Positions 25,713-34,025 of a stretch of 55,908 bases of DNA are shown here, piece after piece (the first letter of the stretch is position 1; every line of letters starts with the position of its first letter). A model generated the notes under the pieces. That model worked only from the letters and a program-made list of their open reading frames with translations. It did not search any database and had not been told where the DNA came from. The DNA is from Oscillospiraceae bacterium. Its GTDB lineage: Bacteria; Bacillota; Clostridia; Oscillospirales; Oscillospiraceae. Position numbers and translations under genes: made by a program. The DNA lies in assembly GCA_009776445.1 (NCBI GenBank), contig WRNV01000006.1, forward strand, positions 1 to 55,908, written 5' to 3'.

Positions 25713-26129
25713 TTATTTGTTCTGTACTTTGGCAGCAGCCTTGAAGTTGGCCGACTCATTTCTGTGGTGTTCAGGGGACACGTGCGTATCCATGCTTTTC
25801 TTCATTGTGACAGCGACTTTACCCTTGCAATCTTTGCACATCCTGCCTGTATTTATGGGTTTCTTGCACACTTCGCACAATAGCAACCCCCCTTCAACGC
25901 TTTCCGGGTCGTCGATTATCAGCCGTCCTTCTTTCATAAGAAACAGGATAATCTGCTTTGATACGCCTGTTTCCTCGGATATCTTGTCCATATTAGCGCG
26001 TTTGTTTTCATATATATAATCACGGACTGTTATGAAGTCCTTGTCTATCTTTTCAAGGCAATTGCCGCATATCCTCGCGCCGTAGCTTTGGAACGGTTTT
26101 TTGCAAAAGCTGCACTGAATGATATTCAT
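25713..26129 (-). CDS. YvyF/TIGR03826-type flagellar-region protein with zinc-ribbon-like cysteines
   Basis: A 138-residue protein with an N-terminal CxxC...CxxC set (CSFCKK, CGNCLEK) and a C-terminal one (CEVCKKP, CKDCKG), flanking a winged-helix-like segment (SEETGVSKQIILFLMKEGRL). Members are conserved next to flgM but of unsettled function; regulation or FlgM handling has been suggested for the family. Start ATG 26129 is preferred to 26147 because GGGGGAG sits between them at correct spacing. Confidence 0.85.
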   Translation of the reverse strand: MNIIQCSFCKKPFQSYGARICGNCLEKIDKDFITVRDYIYENKRANMDKISEETGVSKQIILFLMKEGRLIIDDPESVEGGLLLCEVCKKPINTGRMCKDCKGKVAVTMKKSMDTHVSPEHHRNESANFKAAAKVQNK

Positions 26130-26158
26130 CTGGCTTTTCTCCCCCAAAAAATCACGCG

Positions 26159-26932
26159 TTACCTTCTCATGTTATTCGCTATGCCTTCCATTTCGTCCGC
26201 CGTCGTCAGGGCGCGTGACGATAGTTGGAATGTCCTTTGCGTTCGGATAAGCCGGGTCATTTCTTCCGCTAAATTGACGTTGGATCCCTCGATCATCCCG
26301 CTTCTGACCGTCGCTCCGTCAGCGGGAAGCTTTTCGCCTGAGGCGGCGCTTTCGGCATAGTCGCCGTCTCCTACTGATAGTAACCCCGTTATGTTGCGGA
26401 ATGTGTATACGCCGATTTTAACTGTAGTCTCTTCCTCAAACGCCGAGAAAGAGATCGTGCCGTCCGTATTAATGCTGATGGTATCCGTACCATAAGGTAC
26501 TGATATCCTGTTACCGCCAGCGTCGAGCAAATATAACCCGTCGCCGTTAACTAGGAAGTCGCCGCCTTCTTCCACGCTCAAGCTGAATACGCCGTTGCGC
26601 GTATAGACGATGCTTCCGTCCCGGTCCCCAAGTTCGAAGAACCCCTCGCCTTCTATCGCCGCGTCAAGCGGCCTGTCGGTCCTTTGCATGTTGCCCACTG
26701 AGAAATCCTTCGAGACGCCCGCAACCATAACGCCATGCCCTTTTTGCTGGTTGCCGTCGGGCGACCTTGGCTTAGCGGGGACGATCCCCGCTGTATACAG
26801 CGCGTCTTTAAAGTCAAGCCTCACGCTTTTATATGCCGACGAGTTTACATTGGCCACGTTATTTGCTATTGTATCCAGGCGGTACTGCTGGTTTTTCAGC
26901 CCGGAAGCGGCTATCATCATCGCTTCGTACAT
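26159..26932 (-). CDS. flgG: Flagellar rod protein, FlgG family (FlhP-like)
   Basis: A 257-residue rod protein with MIAASGLKNQQYRLDTIANN and NVANVNSSAYKSVR at the N-terminus and the FlgF/FlgG motif IEGEGFFELGDRDGSIVYTR (quoted to 20 residues). The C-terminus has SNVNLAEEMTRLIRTQRTFQ. It corresponds by order to B. subtilis flhP, a distal rod component. Its start overlaps the stop of the upstream paralogue (TAATG). Confidence 0.9.
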   Translation of the reverse strand: MYEAMMIAASGLKNQQYRLDTIANNVANVNSSAYKSVRLDFKDALYTAGIVPAKPRSPDGNQQKGHGVMVAGVSKDFSVGNMQRTDRPLDAAIEGEGFFELGDRDGSIVYTRNGVFSLSVEEGGDFLVNGDGLYLLDAGGNRISVPYGTDTISINTDGTISFSAFEEETTVKIGVYTFRNITGLLSVGDGDYAESAASGEKLPADGATVRSGMIEGSNVNLAEEMTRLIRTQRTFQLSSRALTTADEMEGIANNMRR

Positions 26933-27708
26933 TATCTTAATCTCCCAATATCGTTTACGGCTCTTCCGACCGTTTCGTCTATCATAGTAAGCATCCTCTG
27001 GTTCGTCTCGTATACACGGTAAACAGTCAGCATATCTACCATTTCGCGCCCAATATCGACGTTCGAGCCTTCCAGGAACCTTTGGGCTATCCTGTATTGG
27101 TTCGGCGTGGCTTGCGGCGCTTCCAGCGAGAAGTACAGGTTGCTGCCTTGCTTCCTGAGCGCATCGTTATTCGCAAACGACACAACTCGTACACGGTCGG
27201 CGTATTCGTCGCTGCCACCCATCCAAACGCCTCCAAGGGCGTCCACCGTGAAATCCATCCCGCCGACATATATGGGCCCGTTTTCACCGAGTAGGTAGTT
27301 TCCTTCTCCGTCAACGAGATAACCCAGGTCGTCAATGTAGAACGCTCCGCTTCTTGTATAACGCTCGCCGCCTGGTGTACGGACGACAAAAAACGCGTCT
27401 CCTATGATCGCCATATCCGTGTTGCGTTCTGTTCCTTCCAGATTTCCTTCGCTAAAATCGACATAGAGCTGGTCGATTTGCGTACCCATATTCATAGGGC
27501 CGGCGGGTGAGATACCCGAAACCCGTGTCTGCCCGACGACGTAAGGGTCATTAACGCGTTCAATGAGGACTTCATCAAAGCTGTGGGACACGAGGTGCTC
27601 TTTTTTATAGCCGGTGGTATCGGCATTTGAAATGTTGTTCGTAATATTTTCCATTAGCCTTCGTTGGAGCAGCATGCCTGTCCCAGCAATATATTGGCCT
27701 CTTACCAT
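26932..27708 (-). CDS. flgF: Flagellar rod protein, FlgF/FlgG family (FlhO-like)
   Basis: The second rod paralogue (258 residues), corresponding to flhO: LMENITNNISNADTTGYKKE at the N-terminus, DMAIIGDAFFVVRTPGGERY in the core, and NVDIGREMVDMLTVYRVYET at the C-terminus. The frame opens earlier at 27765, but ATG 27708 has GGGAGAG at good spacing and matches family starts. First gene of the sigma-28 operon that runs to csrA. Whether it is proximal (FlgF) or distal (FlgG) rod cannot be decided from sequence alone. Confidence 0.85.
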   Translation of the reverse strand: MVRGQYIAGTGMLLQRRLMENITNNISNADTTGYKKEHLVSHSFDEVLIERVNDPYVVGQTRVSGISPAGPMNMGTQIDQLYVDFSEGNLEGTERNTDMAIIGDAFFVVRTPGGERYTRSGAFYIDDLGYLVDGEGNYLLGENGPIYVGGMDFTVDALGGVWMGGSDEYADRVRVVSFANNDALRKQGSNLYFSLEAPQATPNQYRIAQRFLEGSNVDIGREMVDMLTVYRVYETNQRMLTMIDETVGRAVNDIGRLR

Positions 27709-27783
27709 AGCTTTTTCTCTCCCATACTGTCGCGGTCCCAAAACCGCGCCGGAATATACGCGCAAGTACTTCTCCTACCTGCT

Positions 27784-27810
27784 TTATCGTGTTTTTTGCC
27801 TGTAACTTTA
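27784..27810 (-). promoter_or_regulatory. Sigma-28 (SigD) promoter of the flhO-flgM-flgK-csrA operon
   Basis: Minus strand: TAAA (27810-27807), exact 15-nt spacer, CACGATAA (27791-27784). Compared with TAAA-N15-GCCGATAA, 10 of 12 positions match. Predicted start near 27777 gives a 70-nt leader. The gap 27709-28063 holds only this promoter and repeat copy B. Confidence 0.7.
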
Positions 27811-27916
27811 CTGTTTGTCTCAAAAAACATAGTAAATGTTGATCGCCCCAGCCATTCTTCGTTACGGGCGAAGCAGCGGGGGCGCTTTATGCGTCTATTG
27901 TTGCGCGAGATGTTTA

Positions 27917-28052
27917 CAGTTTAGAGGGTATCCAAAAAACTCGCAATGGTTACAGGCTCCGCACACAGGTTTTGGCGAGTAGCGCAAGTTTACACGTTGT
28001 ACAAGTGCGTTGCCTGTAACCAACCTGTGTTTTTGGATACCCTCTGAACAGT
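27917..28052. repeat. Palindromic MITE-like element, copy B (full length)
   Basis: 136 bp with outer arms GAGGGTATCCAAAAA and TTTTTGGATACCCTC and inner arms GGTTACAGGC and GCCTGTAACC. Flanking sequences (GCGAGATGT left, ACGAGTTGT right) are a weak candidate duplication. It sits between the swrB-like stop and the sigma-28 promoter. Confidence 0.85.
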
Positions 28053-28063
28053 TTCACGAGTTG

Positions 28064-28693
28064 TCAATATTTAGCGCTAGCCAAGCCGACAATCAATCTC
28101 ACTTCATTTTGTGTTATCTCCAACTCTCCCGCTATCTGCACGTCTGACTTCCCTTGCGCGGCAAGCGTGAGTACCGCCTCGTTTCTGGTTTGCCTGGCTG
28201 ACGTTTCCGGTTCGGTTGTATATGAACGCACCGTAGCGTCGTCTAAGAAACGCTTGAACTCGTGGCCGTTATCTTCTTTCATTTGAATATCTCGCAGACT
28301 ACGCGCGCCGGATGTTTCTGTTTTCTCCGCGCCCGTTGTCGCTTCCCTCGCGCTAGGCAACATATTTTGGTTATACCCCGACGGCGGAGGCAGTTTTTTC
28401 AGTTCCGGCAGCTCCTCCTCTTTTTGTTTCGGCGGCGGAGTAACCGACAAGGCGGCAAGCAAAGACACATTGTCCATGTATTCCCTGATTTCATCTGTCG
28501 CGGCACATAGCTGATCGTTGAAATCCTCCATAGCGCCATTGACTGTCCCATATAGCTGCAAAAGTTTTGCCTCTTTTTCGTCAAGTAAGGCGCGCTGCTT
28601 TTTCGCGTTGGAAAAAAGCAGTTTACATATTATGGCAATAAAGCATATCAGCCCCGTCAGAAACAGCGCGAACGCGTAATATTCAATACCCAT
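28064..28693 (-). CDS. SwrB-like (DUF6115) membrane protein
   Basis: A 209-residue protein with one N-terminal membrane helix (YYAFALFLTGLICFIAIICK), a coiled coil (to about 75), a Pro-rich linker with KKLPPPSGY, and a C-terminal helix-turn-helix-like DUF6115 segment (VLTLAAQGKSDVQIAGELEI). In B. subtilis SwrB follows sigD and activates basal-body maturation through FliF/FliG/FliP. This gene has the same topology and lies two genes after sigD, so a similar role is inferred, not shown. Confidence 0.75.
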   Translation of the reverse strand: MGIEYYAFALFLTGLICFIAIICKLLFSNAKKQRALLDEKEAKLLQLYGTVNGAMEDFNDQLCAATDEIREYMDNVSLLAALSVTPPPKQKEEELPELKKLPPPSGYNQNMLPSAREATTGAEKTETSGARSLRDIQMKEDNGHEFKRFLDDATVRSYTTEPETSARQTRNEAVLTLAAQGKSDVQIAGELEITQNEVRLIVGLASAKY

Positions 28694-28709
28694 CCGGTAC
28701 TTCCCCCAT

Positions 28710-29036
28710 TTATATCATGATGTCTATTAGGTGGTTTTCAGGCGGGACAGCCAAATCCGATTCAGGATCGACATCCTTACCATCTTCGCGGCGCTTGCCC
28801 GGCTCCCCGTCTCCGCCGCCCCCGCCCCCGCCTTCGTAAACATCCGAACGGATCCTGTCCATGTCTGATTCCGACATTTTCGCGACCTTGGACCGCGCCT
28901 CCGCGACTGTCACCTTATCCTTAGCCGCCAGAAGGTCCTGCACCATCTCCGCCCTTTTGCTCATAGCGCTGGTTTCCCTGACATTGTCAGTCAGGCGGGA
29001 TACCATTATCTGAACGTCCACGCCTTTAATCGACAT
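28710..29036 (-). CDS. Unrecognised small protein between sigD and the swrB-like gene
   Basis: I do not recognise a family with confidence. The 108 residues fall into a helical N-terminal half (VQIMVSRLTDNVRETSAMSK, then VAEARSKVAKMSESDMDRIR) and a glycine/acid-rich tail with seven consecutive glycines. No signal or membrane segment. It has its own start 24 nt after sigD and is 16 nt from the next gene, so it is part of the fla operon. The conserved position suggests a flagellar or sigma-D-linked role. Confidence 0.7.
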   Translation of the reverse strand: MSIKGVDVQIMVSRLTDNVRETSAMSKRAEMVQDLLAAKDKVTVAEARSKVAKMSESDMDRIRSDVYEGGGGGGGDGEPGKRREDGKDVDPESDLAVPPENHLIDIMI

Positions 29037-29060
29037 ACGCTACCGCCCCCACATGTCTTA

Positions 29061-29849
29061 CTAAATAACCTTTTCCAATTTTGCCCGCATTTTCGCGAGG
29101 ACTTTCGAGTGGATTTGCGACACTCTCGACTCGGTCACCCGCAGTATCTCGGCGATTTCCTTGAGAAGCAGCCCCTCATAGTAATACAGTGTGATGAGCA
29201 GTCTCTCCTTTTCCGGGAGTTCGTCAATTATTTCCGCCAGGAGCTTCTTCTCTTCCTTATCGAGCAACTCGTTCTCAGGCGTATTTTCCTCAAAGTTGCC
29301 CATTTCCGCTTCCAGGTTGGTCCCGCCTCCGAGGGCGTCTTCGAAATTGACAAGGTTGAACATATGGGTCTGATTTTGTATTTTGCGCACCTGGTTGACA
29401 TTCATGCCCAGCGAGTCCGCAACATCTTTGTCGACTGGTCTGCCCAGGTTTTGGCCTTCATATATCTCATACGCGTTTGTTATCGCGCTTATCTTCTTTC
29501 TGAGGCTGGGGGACGCCCAGTCTTGCGACCGCATATAGTCTAGGATTTCGCCGCGTATGCGAGATACGGCGTATGTCTCAAACTTCACTTTGTGCTTGAG
29601 TTCGAATTTGTCAACGGCGTCGATGAGCCCCAGCATCCCGCAACTCACCAGATCGTCATATTCGTTGTAATTGTTGTATTTTGGCATCATGCGCCTTACG
29701 ATCCATTTCACTAGATATCCATAATTTAATAGTATCTTATCTTTCGCCTCCATATCTCCCCCGTTCTTAAAGTCGCTCCACAAGCGGCTAAGATCTTCGG
29801 GGGATAGCTTGTGTTTCGCGTCGCCTATGTCAGCCACCGTTTTCACCAT
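29061..29849 (-). CDS. sigD: RNA polymerase sigma-28 factor (SigD/FliA/WhiG family)
   Basis: SigD directs RNA polymerase to late flagellar and chemotaxis promoters. The 262-residue protein has region 2 (KWIVRRMMPKYNNYNEYDDL, then CGMLGLIDAVDKFE), region 3 (SPSLRKKISAITNAYEIYEG) and a C-terminal region 4 helix-turn-helix (LLLKEIAEILRVTESRVSQI) with HSKVLAKMR. Near the distal end of the flgB operon, as in B. subtilis, so transcript length could limit its expression. FlgM is encoded 3.4 kb downstream. Confidence 0.95.
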   Translation of the reverse strand: MVKTVADIGDAKHKLSPEDLSRLWSDFKNGGDMEAKDKILLNYGYLVKWIVRRMMPKYNNYNEYDDLVSCGMLGLIDAVDKFELKHKVKFETYAVSRIRGEILDYMRSQDWASPSLRKKISAITNAYEIYEGQNLGRPVDKDVADSLGMNVNQVRKIQNQTHMFNLVNFEDALGGGTNLEAEMGNFEENTPENELLDKEEKKLLAEIIDELPEKERLLITLYYYEGLLLKEIAEILRVTESRVSQIHSKVLAKMRAKLEKVI

Positions 29850-29910
29850 CCCGGAAATTATGGAACAAACCCTGCCCGGTTTGCGCCGGTCTTTCAGTCC
29901 CCTTCTATAA

Positions 29911-30618
29911 TTATTGCAAAGAGCTTGTCAGTAGTTTTCCCTTTATAAGCTTTTGTTGCTCTGCCATCACATATTTTGATATATACTCGTTCATGTTTTT
30001 TGTCTGCCCAAAGAATTGGAAGCCGACGCTATTCATTTCGTTCCCGCCCCACGGGATAAATCGCGTTGCTTTGCCACAGATGAGAAACGGCAGCGTCTTT
30101 GCCTTTTGTTTGCTAAAGAATATCTTAAGTAGACGTTTTTCTCCCAGCTCGTATTCCTGCTTTGTCTGCAAACCTATCCCTGTGACGCTTATGTCCCTGC
30201 TTTTCGTGTTCTCAAGCACGGACATCTCACGGACGTCTCCATATCCAGTCAGTTTTTTCTCAATGTTCTCTTTATAATCGCAAATCTGCACATCCAGGTT
30301 CGTCAGCAGACGGAAAGCCCCCCGCCTTTGATCCTGCTCCGGTTTTGTCAGCATAAAGAGCAGGGCATAGCGGATCTCGTTTTTTTTCTCGAAGCCGGCT
30401 ACCCTCATACGTGTGAGGTATCTGCCTGAATCTCGGTAGAAAATCAGCGCTACCTCGTCATTGACTTGGAGCGGCATCGGTACCCCCGCATATTTTGGCA
30501 CGCCGACAAGGTAAAGTATATTGTCGATTATTTCCTCGACAGTCGCTTTGTAGACTCGCCCTCTGTCCCCTAACAGGTCGATTTTGTCCCCCACAAACAG
30601 CATATTTTCCTGACGCAT
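29911..30618 (-). CDS. YcgR/YpfA-type PilZ flagellar brake protein
   Basis: A 235-residue protein with an N-terminal YcgR_2-like domain (FVGDKIDLLGDRGRVYKATV) and a C-terminal PilZ domain at about 115-225. The c-di-GMP motifs are visible: RRGAFR (RxxxR) and RDISVTGIG (D-x-S-x-x-G). When c-di-GMP is bound, YcgR/YpfA proteins slow the motor by acting on stator or FliG. It lies between flhF and sigD. The HD-GYP protein at 5843-6913 would oppose it by removing c-di-GMP. Confidence 0.9.
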   Translation of the reverse strand: MRQENMLFVGDKIDLLGDRGRVYKATVEEIIDNILYLVGVPKYAGVPMPLQVNDEVALIFYRDSGRYLTRMRVAGFEKKNEIRYALLFMLTKPEQDQRRGAFRLLTNLDVQICDYKENIEKKLTGYGDVREMSVLENTKSRDISVTGIGLQTKQEYELGEKRLLKIFFSKQKAKTLPFLICGKATRFIPWGGNEMNSVGFQFFGQTKNMNEYISKYVMAEQQKLIKGKLLTSSLQ

Positions 30619-30647
30619 ATATCCTCAACCCTCCAAGTAAAACATTA

Positions 30648-30675
30648 TTAATTGTTAATTTTTAATTGTTAATTG
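30648..30675. repeat. Heptanucleotide tandem array (TTAATTG), at the flhF 3' end
   Basis: Four uninterrupted 7-bp units (TTAATTG, TTAATTT, TTAATTG, TTAATTG). The flhF stop codon (30669-30671) is formed inside the array. Same unit as the ispG array. Confidence 0.85.
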
Positions 30676-31817
30676 GTTAAGCTTCCAATAATTTGCTTTG
30701 CGATCGATTCGACATCGACGACTTCGATATCCTCTGGAACGCTCGTTCCTGTCGTTACATATGCCAGAGGCCGTTTTGTATACCAGCTCACATTCAAAAG
30801 CTGCCCTCGGAATTTCGTTTCGTCGAGTTTCGTTATCAATAGCTTATAATTGTCAATGAAATTATATGTATCAGCCATTTCTTTTATCGATGCGAACCCG
30901 GTCGAAGCGGATAGGCACAAGATAATATCCTCAGGTTTTAGCAATTGCGTTACTTTCATTATTTCATCCTTATGCTGCCCATCGTCTGGACGGTTGCCGG
31001 CAGTGTCGATGAAAATGACATCTCTGTCCGACATGCCCTCGCGGGCGGCTTGGAGTTCATCGGCTGAATAAACCACCCGAAGTGGGACATCGATTATATC
31101 AGCGTAAGTCTGAAGCTGTTCCCGCGCCCCAATACGGTATGTGTCCGTATTGATTATGCCGACTTTTTTCTTTTGCTTTACGGAAAAATCAGCGGCAAGC
31201 TTCACAATCGTCGTTGTTTTCCCGACGCCGGTCGGCCCGAGCATCAAAATGGTTTTTTGCGCAAATCTTTTTAGCACTATGGGTTCCGGCCTTCCAAGCT
31301 GCTCAGTGATTAAATGCTCCATTATCTCCGCCGCGCTTGTATCCGTCTGTTTGCGCAATATTTCTTCCGTTTGCTTCGCCAGCGAGTGAGCCAATTCTTC
31401 CCTGACCTGGTTATTTATCATTTTCAGCAACAGGTTCTGGACTTCCTCCGGATAGTCGTATGTAATCTCTCGCTTGACGAAAGCGAACTTTTCTATGAAA
31501 CCGCTGAGCATGGTATCAATGGCGTCGATTCGATTATCGAGCTTCTCCAGTTGTTCGCTGCCGACTCCGTTAGGTTTGGCTTTTTTCCCCCTATCAGCTC
31601 CGCCGGCATTGTTTGCTTCGTTTAGTTTCTTCGCGGCAGGCGCTTCGGCCGGGTCGTACGCTACCATCACTTCCAGGACCGGCTTGCGGAGCAGGTTCTT
31701 AAGGCCTTTTTTCCGGACCTTCCGGCTGCTGAGTATCACGGCGTCAGATCCAAGCTCCTTTATAACGGTATCCATGGCTTGCTGCATATCTCTTGCGTGG
31801 TATCTCTTAACAAGCAT
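30669..31817 (-). CDS. flhF: Flagellar biosynthesis SRP-type GTPase FlhF
   Basis: FlhF sets where flagella are built at the membrane. The 382-residue protein has the B domain (VKRYHARDMQQAMDTVIKEL), an N domain and an SRP GTPase G domain with P-loop GPTGVGKTTTIVKLA, DTAGNRPDD and TKLDETKFRG. Length matches the family. Its usual partner, the MinD-like ATPase FlhG, would be expected immediately downstream but is not there: 50 nt later the PilZ gene ends' start is reached. The last codons lie inside a heptad repeat. Confidence 0.96.
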   Translation of the reverse strand: MLVKRYHARDMQQAMDTVIKELGSDAVILSSRKVRKKGLKNLLRKPVLEVMVAYDPAEAPAAKKLNEANNAGGADRGKKAKPNGVGSEQLEKLDNRIDAIDTMLSGFIEKFAFVKREITYDYPEEVQNLLLKMINNQVREELAHSLAKQTEEILRKQTDTSAAEIMEHLITEQLGRPEPIVLKRFAQKTILMLGPTGVGKTTTIVKLAADFSVKQKKKVGIINTDTYRIGAREQLQTYADIIDVPLRVVYSADELQAAREGMSDRDVIFIDTAGNRPDDGQHKDEIMKVTQLLKPEDIILCLSASTGFASIKEMADTYNFIDNYKLLITKLDETKFRGQLLNVSWYTKRPLAYVTTGTSVPEDIEVVDVESIAKQIIGSLTN

Positions 31818-31853
31818 TTATCATTATTCCCCCAGATAGGTTAAATCATTTAA

Positions 31854-31989
31854 TTGTTTAGAGGGTATCCAAAAACTCGCAATGGTTACAGGCTCCGCAC
31901 ACAAGTTTTGGCTAATATTACTGGTTTCTATCAATGTACTAGTGCGTTGCCTGTAACCAACCTGTATTTTTGGATGCGCTCTGAACAGT
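31854..31989. repeat. Palindromic MITE-like element, copy C (full length)
   Basis: 136 bp, same orientation as B and D. Arms TTGTTTAGAGGGTATCC and GGATGCGCTCTGAACAGT, with inner GGTTACAGGC and GCCTGTAACC. It fills the flhA-flhF gap and ends 2 nt before the flhA stop. Flanking AT-rich sequences are only loosely similar. Confidence 0.85.
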
Positions 31990-31991
31990 TT

Positions 31992-34025
31992 TCATATTTT
32001 AATGATCCCTTCCGAATACACTTCCACGCTGTTTTCTATCTCATTGTACGACAAAACTGCAAGTTCAGGGGATACTTGTTCCGCAATCTTGCGAAATTGC
32101 CTTCTCACTAGCGGCGAGGTAAGTATAACAGGCGTTTTGCCTCGGTTTTTCATATTTCCAATTATCGCGCGAAGCTTGTCAAATATCGAATGTACCTGCA
32201 CAGGTTCGATTGCCAGATACGCCCCGTGCTCAGATTGCTTTGTGCTGTCAATAATCAGTTGTTCGAGCGAAGGGTCTAGGGTAATTGCATAAGCCACGTC
32301 TTCCGGTATGAATCGCTTCGATATAGAACGCCGAAGCGCCTGCCTGACGTATTCTGTGAGCAGATCAGTATCCCGTGTCGCGCTTCCGTAGTCGCCTAGA
32401 GTCTCTATTATCGTCGCCATATCGCGTATTGGTACATTTTCCGATAGAAGGTTTGACAGGACTTTTTGTATCTCACCAAGCGAAAAGAGCTTTGGCACGA
32501 CCTCGTCGACAAGCGCAGGCTGTGTTTTTTTCAGGTTATCGGTGAGCGTTTGCACTTGCTGGCGGTTGAGCAATTCATGACCATACCGTTTTATTATCTC
32601 AGTCAAATGCGTTGCGATGACGGATGGCGGGTCTACCGTCGAATACCCAAGCAATTCCGCTTCCTCGCGGTCCCCCTTGGGTATCCATAACGCGGGCAAG
32701 CCGAATGTAGGTTCTATTGTCTGTATTCCATATATCTCTTCCTCTACATCGCCGGAGCTTAGCGCGAGCAGATGATCCGCCATAACCTCGCCTTTAGCTA
32801 TTTCAACCCCTTTAATCTTAATGGAATAAGCGTTGGCAGCCAGTTGGATATTATCGCGAAGCCTTATCGCGGGGACGATTATACCCATGTCGAGGGCGCA
32901 CTGCCTTCTTATCATTACAACGCGGTCAAGAAGGTCGCCCCCTTGCGAGACGTCAGCCATAGGGACGATGCCATAACCGAATTCGAGTTCGATCGGGTCG
33001 ACTTGCAGCAGCGCCGTAACGCTTTCAGGTTTGCGCTTTTCTTCCGCTGTGACCTCTTCGACTTCCTGCTCTTCTACGACCGCCGCTTTTTGCTGTCTGC
33101 TGTGGACGGCATATCCGGCAATTATCAAAGCTGCCGCCACAATCCACATTGGGATCGCGGGCAATCCCGGTACAAGGCTGATAATTATTATCAGCACCCC
33201 TCCCATGATAAGAGCATGGGGTTGCGCGAGGATCTGCGAAGCCATCTCGCTGCCAAACGTGGTATCCCTGCCGGAACGGGTGATTATTATGCCTGATGCC
33301 GTTGAGACAAGCAAAGCCGGGATCTGCGTGATAAGCCCGTCTCCTATCGTCGCCAAAGTAAATGTTTTCAGTATCGTTCCTATATCCTGGTCCATAGTTA
33401 ACATACCGATGATTATCCCGCCAATTATGTTTACAAACGTAATCAATAACCCCGCAATAGCGTCGCCTTTGATAAATTTGCTGGCGCCGTCCATCGCTCC
33501 ATGGAAATCGGCTTCGTGTTGGATTTTCTCACGGCGTTGACGCGCCGTATCCTCGTCGATGAGTCCGCCGTTCAGATCCGCATCGATAGCCATCTGCTTT
33601 CCCGGCATTGCGTCGAGCGTGAACCTCGCGCAGACCTCCGCGACGCGTTCAGCGCCTTTTGTAATGACCATGAACTGTACGATTAGGATTATCAAAAATG
33701 CTATGACGCCAACAGCGATATTGCCTCCAACGACAACTTCTCCAAATGTCCTGATAACTCTGCCCGCGTCCCCTTGATTTCCAAGGATGAGCCTTGTCGT
33801 CGACAGGTTGAGCGCCAGTCGGAACAAAGTTATAAACAACAGGATAGTCGGAAATACCGAAAAATCTACCGGGTCTTTGACGTAGAGGGAGAATAACAGT
33901 ATTATTATGCAAATCGCGACATTTACGATGAGGATAAAGTCCATCATGAGCGTGGACGGCGGGAATATCATTATAAACAGGACCGTCAAAATCACAAGAG
34001 CGATCGTTATATCAGCTTTTTTCAT
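31992..34025 (-). CDS. flhA: Flagellar type III export gate protein FlhA
   Basis: FlhA forms the nonameric proton-driven gate ring. The 677-residue protein has about eight N-terminal membrane helices, the FHIPEP signature region (TLFRLALNLSTTRLIL, DAMPGKQMAIDADLNGGLID in parts) and a long cytoplasmic domain that docks chaperone-substrate pairs. Its start overlaps flhB by 4 nt. A palindromic repeat separates it from flhF. Confidence 0.97.
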   Translation of the reverse strand: MKKADITIALVILTVLFIMIFPPSTLMMDFILIVNVAICIIILLFSLYVKDPVDFSVFPTILLFITLFRLALNLSTTRLILGNQGDAGRVIRTFGEVVVGGNIAVGVIAFLIILIVQFMVITKGAERVAEVCARFTLDAMPGKQMAIDADLNGGLIDEDTARQRREKIQHEADFHGAMDGASKFIKGDAIAGLLITFVNIIGGIIIGMLTMDQDIGTILKTFTLATIGDGLITQIPALLVSTASGIIITRSGRDTTFGSEMASQILAQPHALIMGGVLIIIISLVPGLPAIPMWIVAAALIIAGYAVHSRQQKAAVVEEQEVEEVTAEEKRKPESVTALLQVDPIELEFGYGIVPMADVSQGGDLLDRVVMIRRQCALDMGIIVPAIRLRDNIQLAANAYSIKIKGVEIAKGEVMADHLLALSSGDVEEEIYGIQTIEPTFGLPALWIPKGDREEAELLGYSTVDPPSVIATHLTEIIKRYGHELLNRQQVQTLTDNLKKTQPALVDEVVPKLFSLGEIQKVLSNLLSENVPIRDMATIIETLGDYGSATRDTDLLTEYVRQALRRSISKRFIPEDVAYAITLDPSLEQLIIDSTKQSEHGAYLAIEPVQVHSIFDKLRAIIGNMKNRGKTPVILTSPLVRRQFRKIAEQVSPELAVLSYNEIENSVEVYSEGIIKI

